Source: Clostridia bacterium (GTDB lineage: Bacteria; Bacillota; Sulfobacillia; SLMV01). Taken from it: 6,257 nucleotides of DNA. A program made the translations under genes and the position numbers. Shown in pieces: positions 4,989 to 6,257 of this stretch. Position 1 is the stretch's first letter, and the number at the start of each line of letters is the position of its first letter. The stretch lies in contig SLMV01000147.1 in assembly GCA_007133365.1 (NCBI GenBank), positions 1 to 6,257 of the forward strand, read 5' to 3'. The notes below the pieces were generated by a model that saw only the letters and a program-made list of their open reading frames with translations, did no database searches and was not told where the DNA came from.

Positions 4989-5687
4989 TTGACCTGGTCA
5001 GATCAAACCGCGATAGTTATAGATAGTCGCCGGGCCCTTGAAGGAGAACTTCAGCTCCAGCGGCGGGGAGAGGAATATGAGATTATCTACAACGGATTAT
5101 TCCTGATGGCCACCTACAACGGAGCTTCGGAAAAAGCCGCGATCAGGGATGCTTTGAAGATTGCGGCCTGCCGCAGTGATAGCCCTGTAAATGTGCTCAT
5201 GGGCGGTTTGGGCGTGGGTTACAGTCTCCAGGAAGCTCTGGCTTGGAAGCAGGTGGCCCGGGTAACTGTAGCAGAGATAGAACCGGCAATAATAAGGTGG
5301 AACCGGGATGTTTTGCGAAAGATTAATAATAATGCCCTCTACGATCCTCGAACCAAATTGTTAAACATCGACTTCCGTGAAGCGCTTGAAGAGGAAGCTG
5401 AAACTGCCCTCAGGCACCCTTCCCGAAGATACAAGGTGATTATGATCGATACCGATAACGGAAGCAGCTGGCTCAGCCTGCCATCAAACGCTTTCTTCTA
5501 CAGCACCGACGGGCTGCAGCTAATCAGTACATGCCTGTATCCCGGGGGTGTCGCCTGCTTCTGGTGCTCCCGGAGAGAAGAAGCCTTCGAAAAACAGCTT
5601 GAAAAAAAGTTCCATCAGGTAAGCTTTCACAGCGTAGAAGAGAAAACAGGGTATGAGGGCTGCTATTACCTGGCCCGGAAAGAATGA
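4989..5687 (+). CDS. Spermidine synthase-like protein, D-x-D-N-G subfamily, function unknown
   Basis: This 232-residue soluble protein has the Rossmann fold of the spermidine synthase/SAM-dependent methyltransferase superfamily. An N-terminal beta region (residues 8-45) precedes the nucleotide-binding loop NVLMGGLGVGYSL (68-80). The second strand ends in VAEIEPAIIRWN (94-105). Strand four carries IDTDNGSSWLSLPSN (153-167), followed by FFYSTDGL and the L-x-PGG turn (183-187). True spermidine synthases have a YHEM-type segment and a D-S/T-D-P catalytic loop for polyamine binding. Here NGLFLMATYNGASEK (35-49) and DTDNG stand in those places. From memory, the EI-PA-I-WN and D-x-D-N-G patterns mark a widespread set annotated spermidine-synthase-like, without a proven substrate. 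The gene follows cbiO by 80 bases. I would not assign polyamine synthesis; a methyltransferase or aminopropyltransferase-like role is possible. Confidence 0.85.
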   Translation: MTWSDQTAIVIDSRRALEGELQLQRRGEEYEIIYNGLFLMATYNGASEKAAIRDALKIAACRSDSPVNVLMGGLGVGYSLQEALAWKQVARVTVAEIEPAIIRWNRDVLRKINNNALYDPRTKLLNIDFREALEEEAETALRHPSRRYKVIMIDTDNGSSWLSLPSNAFFYSTDGLQLISTCLYPGGVACFWCSRREEAFEKQLEKKFHQVSFHSVEEKTGYEGCYYLARKE

Positions 5688-5694
5688 TACTGGA

Positions 5695-5708
5695 GCCGGG
5701 GTTCCGGC
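5695..5708 (+). terminator. Compact GC hairpin after the spermidine-synthase-like gene
   Basis: GCCGG and CCGGC form a five-pair all-GC stem around a four-base loop, starting eight bases after the stop codon. Only a broken run of T and A follows (GGTTAATTATAG), so termination is likely partial. It may separate this gene from the downstream decarboxylase-family gene. Confidence 0.35.
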
Positions 5709-5736
5709 GGTTAATTATAGTTAATGTTTTCCACAT

Positions 5737-5742
5737 TATAAT
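5737..5742 (+). promoter_or_regulatory. Possible -10 box of the carboxymuconolactone decarboxylase-family gene
   Basis: A perfect TATAAT lies 27 bases before the ATG at 5764, which would give a leader of about 15 bases that just includes the ribosome binding site. No good -35 hexamer is visible at 16-18 bases spacing (TTAATT at 5711-5716 is 20 bases away), so this is a tentative call. Confidence 0.3.
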
Positions 5743-5750
5743 TAGTTGAA

Positions 5751-5756
5751 AAGGAG
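5751..5756 (+). promoter_or_regulatory. Ribosome binding site fixing the start at 5764
   Basis: AAGGAG lies seven bases before the ATG at 5764. The frame is open back to a TTG at 5746, but that codon lies upstream of this ribosome binding site, so the ATG is preferred and the protein has 127 residues. Confidence 0.85.
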
Positions 5757-5763
5757 AATAAAC

Positions 5764-6147
5764 ATGGATCAAAAAAGATTTGATGAAGGCCTTGCAATCC
5801 GTAAAAAAGTATTGGGATCTGAGTATGTGAATAAAGCAATTGATAATATGACTGATTTTAATCGTCCCATGCAGGAGCTTGTAACAGAGTATTGTTGGGG
5901 AGAAATCTGGAAAAGGCCGGGCCTTTCGAGAAAAACCCGCAGCCTGCTTAATCTCGCCATGATTACAGCCCTGAATCGTCCTCACGAATTGAAACTTCAT
6001 GTGCGGGGGGCTCTCAATAATGGTTTGACCACCGATGAAATAAGGGAAGTCTTTTTGCAGTGCGCTATTTACTGCGGAGTTCCGGCAGCAATTGACAGCT
6101 TCAGGGCAGCCGAAGAAGTTTTTAAAGAAATGAAATTAATATTTTAG
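5764..6147 (+). CDS. Carboxymuconolactone decarboxylase (CMD) family protein
   Basis: The 127-residue protein is a single CMD domain, an all-helical fold that forms cytoplasmic oligomers. It matches the PcaC-type pattern closely: EYCWGEIWKRPGLSRKTRSL (residues 42-61), ALNRPHELKLHVRGAL (69-84), NGLTTDEIREVFLQCAIYCG (86-105) and VPAA (106-109). PcaC decarboxylates 4-carboxymuconolactone in aerobic aromatic degradation, with conserved Glu and His residues probably represented here by Glu47 and His79. The redox CxxC of AhpD-type members is absent; Cys44, Cys100 and Cys104 are spaced differently. No other aromatic-pathway gene is in the window, and the setting looks anaerobic, so the true substrate is open and the symbol pcaC would over-claim. 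Its last 12 bases overlap the 3' end of the opposing minus-strand gene. Confidence 0.88.
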   Translation: MDQKRFDEGLAIRKKVLGSEYVNKAIDNMTDFNRPMQELVTEYCWGEIWKRPGLSRKTRSLLNLAMITALNRPHELKLHVRGALNNGLTTDEIREVFLQCAIYCGVPAAIDSFRAAEEVFKEMKLIF

Positions 6148-6257
6148 CCTGCCGGTTAGAATAAGCTCTTTAAGCTTTTCGTTAATAGCAGAACCGATAC
6201 CTTTTACATCTTTTAATTTATCCTCGCGAGCAAGCTTCTCCAGCTCTTCTTCCCCAA
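6136..6257 (-). CDS. Helix-hairpin-helix protein resembling the N-terminal domain of DNA polymerase X (C-terminal end only)
   Basis: Reading the minus strand from the right edge, an open frame of 39 residues ends at a TAA at 6138-6136. It contains ELEKLAREDKLKDVKGIG (residues 4-21) and AINEKLKELILTGRL (23-37). This is the pattern of the 8-kDa helix-hairpin-helix domain (HHH_8 type) that opens bacterial PolX and pol beta-like enzymes, where it binds gapped DNA non-specifically. In PolX the chain continues after RLxYY into the polymerase domain; here it stops right after RLKY, so the product is either a stand-alone domain protein or a truncated polX. The rest of the gene lies beyond the window. 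It converges with the CMD-family gene and overlaps it by 12 bases with no terminator between. The domain call is based on pattern recognition over a short stretch. Confidence 0.7.
   Translation of the reverse strand, partial: GEEELEKLAREDKLKDVKGIGSAINEKLKELILTGRLKY

Noticed and set aside
4840..5027. Open +1 frame running from within cbiO across the gap into the next gene, reading like IVEIDIKQKLHLNILTEK
   Set aside because: It has no start codon with a ribosome binding site except a TTG very near its end, it is short, and it overlaps two well-supported genes in other frames. A gene remnant is conceivable but unsupported.
5524..6000. Minus-strand open frame of 158 codons across the CMD-family gene and the preceding gap
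   Set aside because: It opposes two well-supported plus-strand genes, has no Shine-Dalgarno sequence at its start and shows no motif. It is explained as codon-bias shadow.
1..6257. CRISPR arrays, insertion sequences, tRNA or rRNA genes, phage attachment sites
   Set aside because: I saw no regularly spaced repeats, terminal inverted repeats with transposase, tRNA cloverleaf patterns or rRNA sequence in the window.

Overview
The window looks like chromosomal DNA from a Gram-positive, Clostridia-type bacterium (Bacillota). The support is strong AGGAGG-type ribosome binding sites seven or eight bases before most starts, two TTG starts, TATAAT-like boxes, a lipoprotein signal, and tightly packed same-strand genes. 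I cannot name a species. All genes but one lie on the plus strand.

Left part (1-941): the C-terminal methyltransferase domain of a cyclopropane-fatty-acid synthase family protein. It has lost its N-terminal domain and has no ribosome binding site. Its family sequence continues upstream of the only available ATG without any start codon, and an active-site glutamate is replaced by lysine. It is probably a decayed or truncated gene. An intergenic stretch (942-1282) follows, with a rho-independent terminator at 1111-1156 and promoter/operator-like repeats near 1175-1217.

Centre (1283-4908): an energy-coupling-factor (ECF) type nickel/cobalt uptake locus. In order it holds a His/Asp-rich lipoprotein of no family I recognise, a NikL-like membrane-anchored accessory protein, the substrate-binding permease CbiM/NikM, the transmembrane coupling protein CbiQ/NikQ and, after a 142-base gap with its own promoter-like sequence, the ATPase CbiO/NikO. 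There is no CbiN. No cobalamin riboswitch is visible, so the ion may be nickel rather than B12-linked cobalt, though sequence alone does not settle this. In the inferred model the lipoprotein and NikL-like protein act outside the membrane to capture or deliver the metal, CbiM binds it through its N-terminal Met-His, and CbiQ couples it to ATP hydrolysis by CbiO.

Right part (4989-6257): a spermidine-synthase-like protein of a subfamily with a D-x-D-N-G motif, whose function is not established; a small carboxymuconolactone decarboxylase family protein; and, entering from the right on the minus strand, the last 39 residues of a helix-hairpin-helix protein. That last protein resembles the N-terminal 8-kDa domain of DNA polymerase X, stops at the domain's end, and its tail overlaps the preceding gene's 3' end by 12 bases.

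The most interesting material is the composition of the metal transporter locus (an uncharacterised extracytoplasmic lipoprotein plus a separately promoted ATPase), the altered active site of the broken CFA-family gene, and the stand-alone PolX-type domain at the edge.
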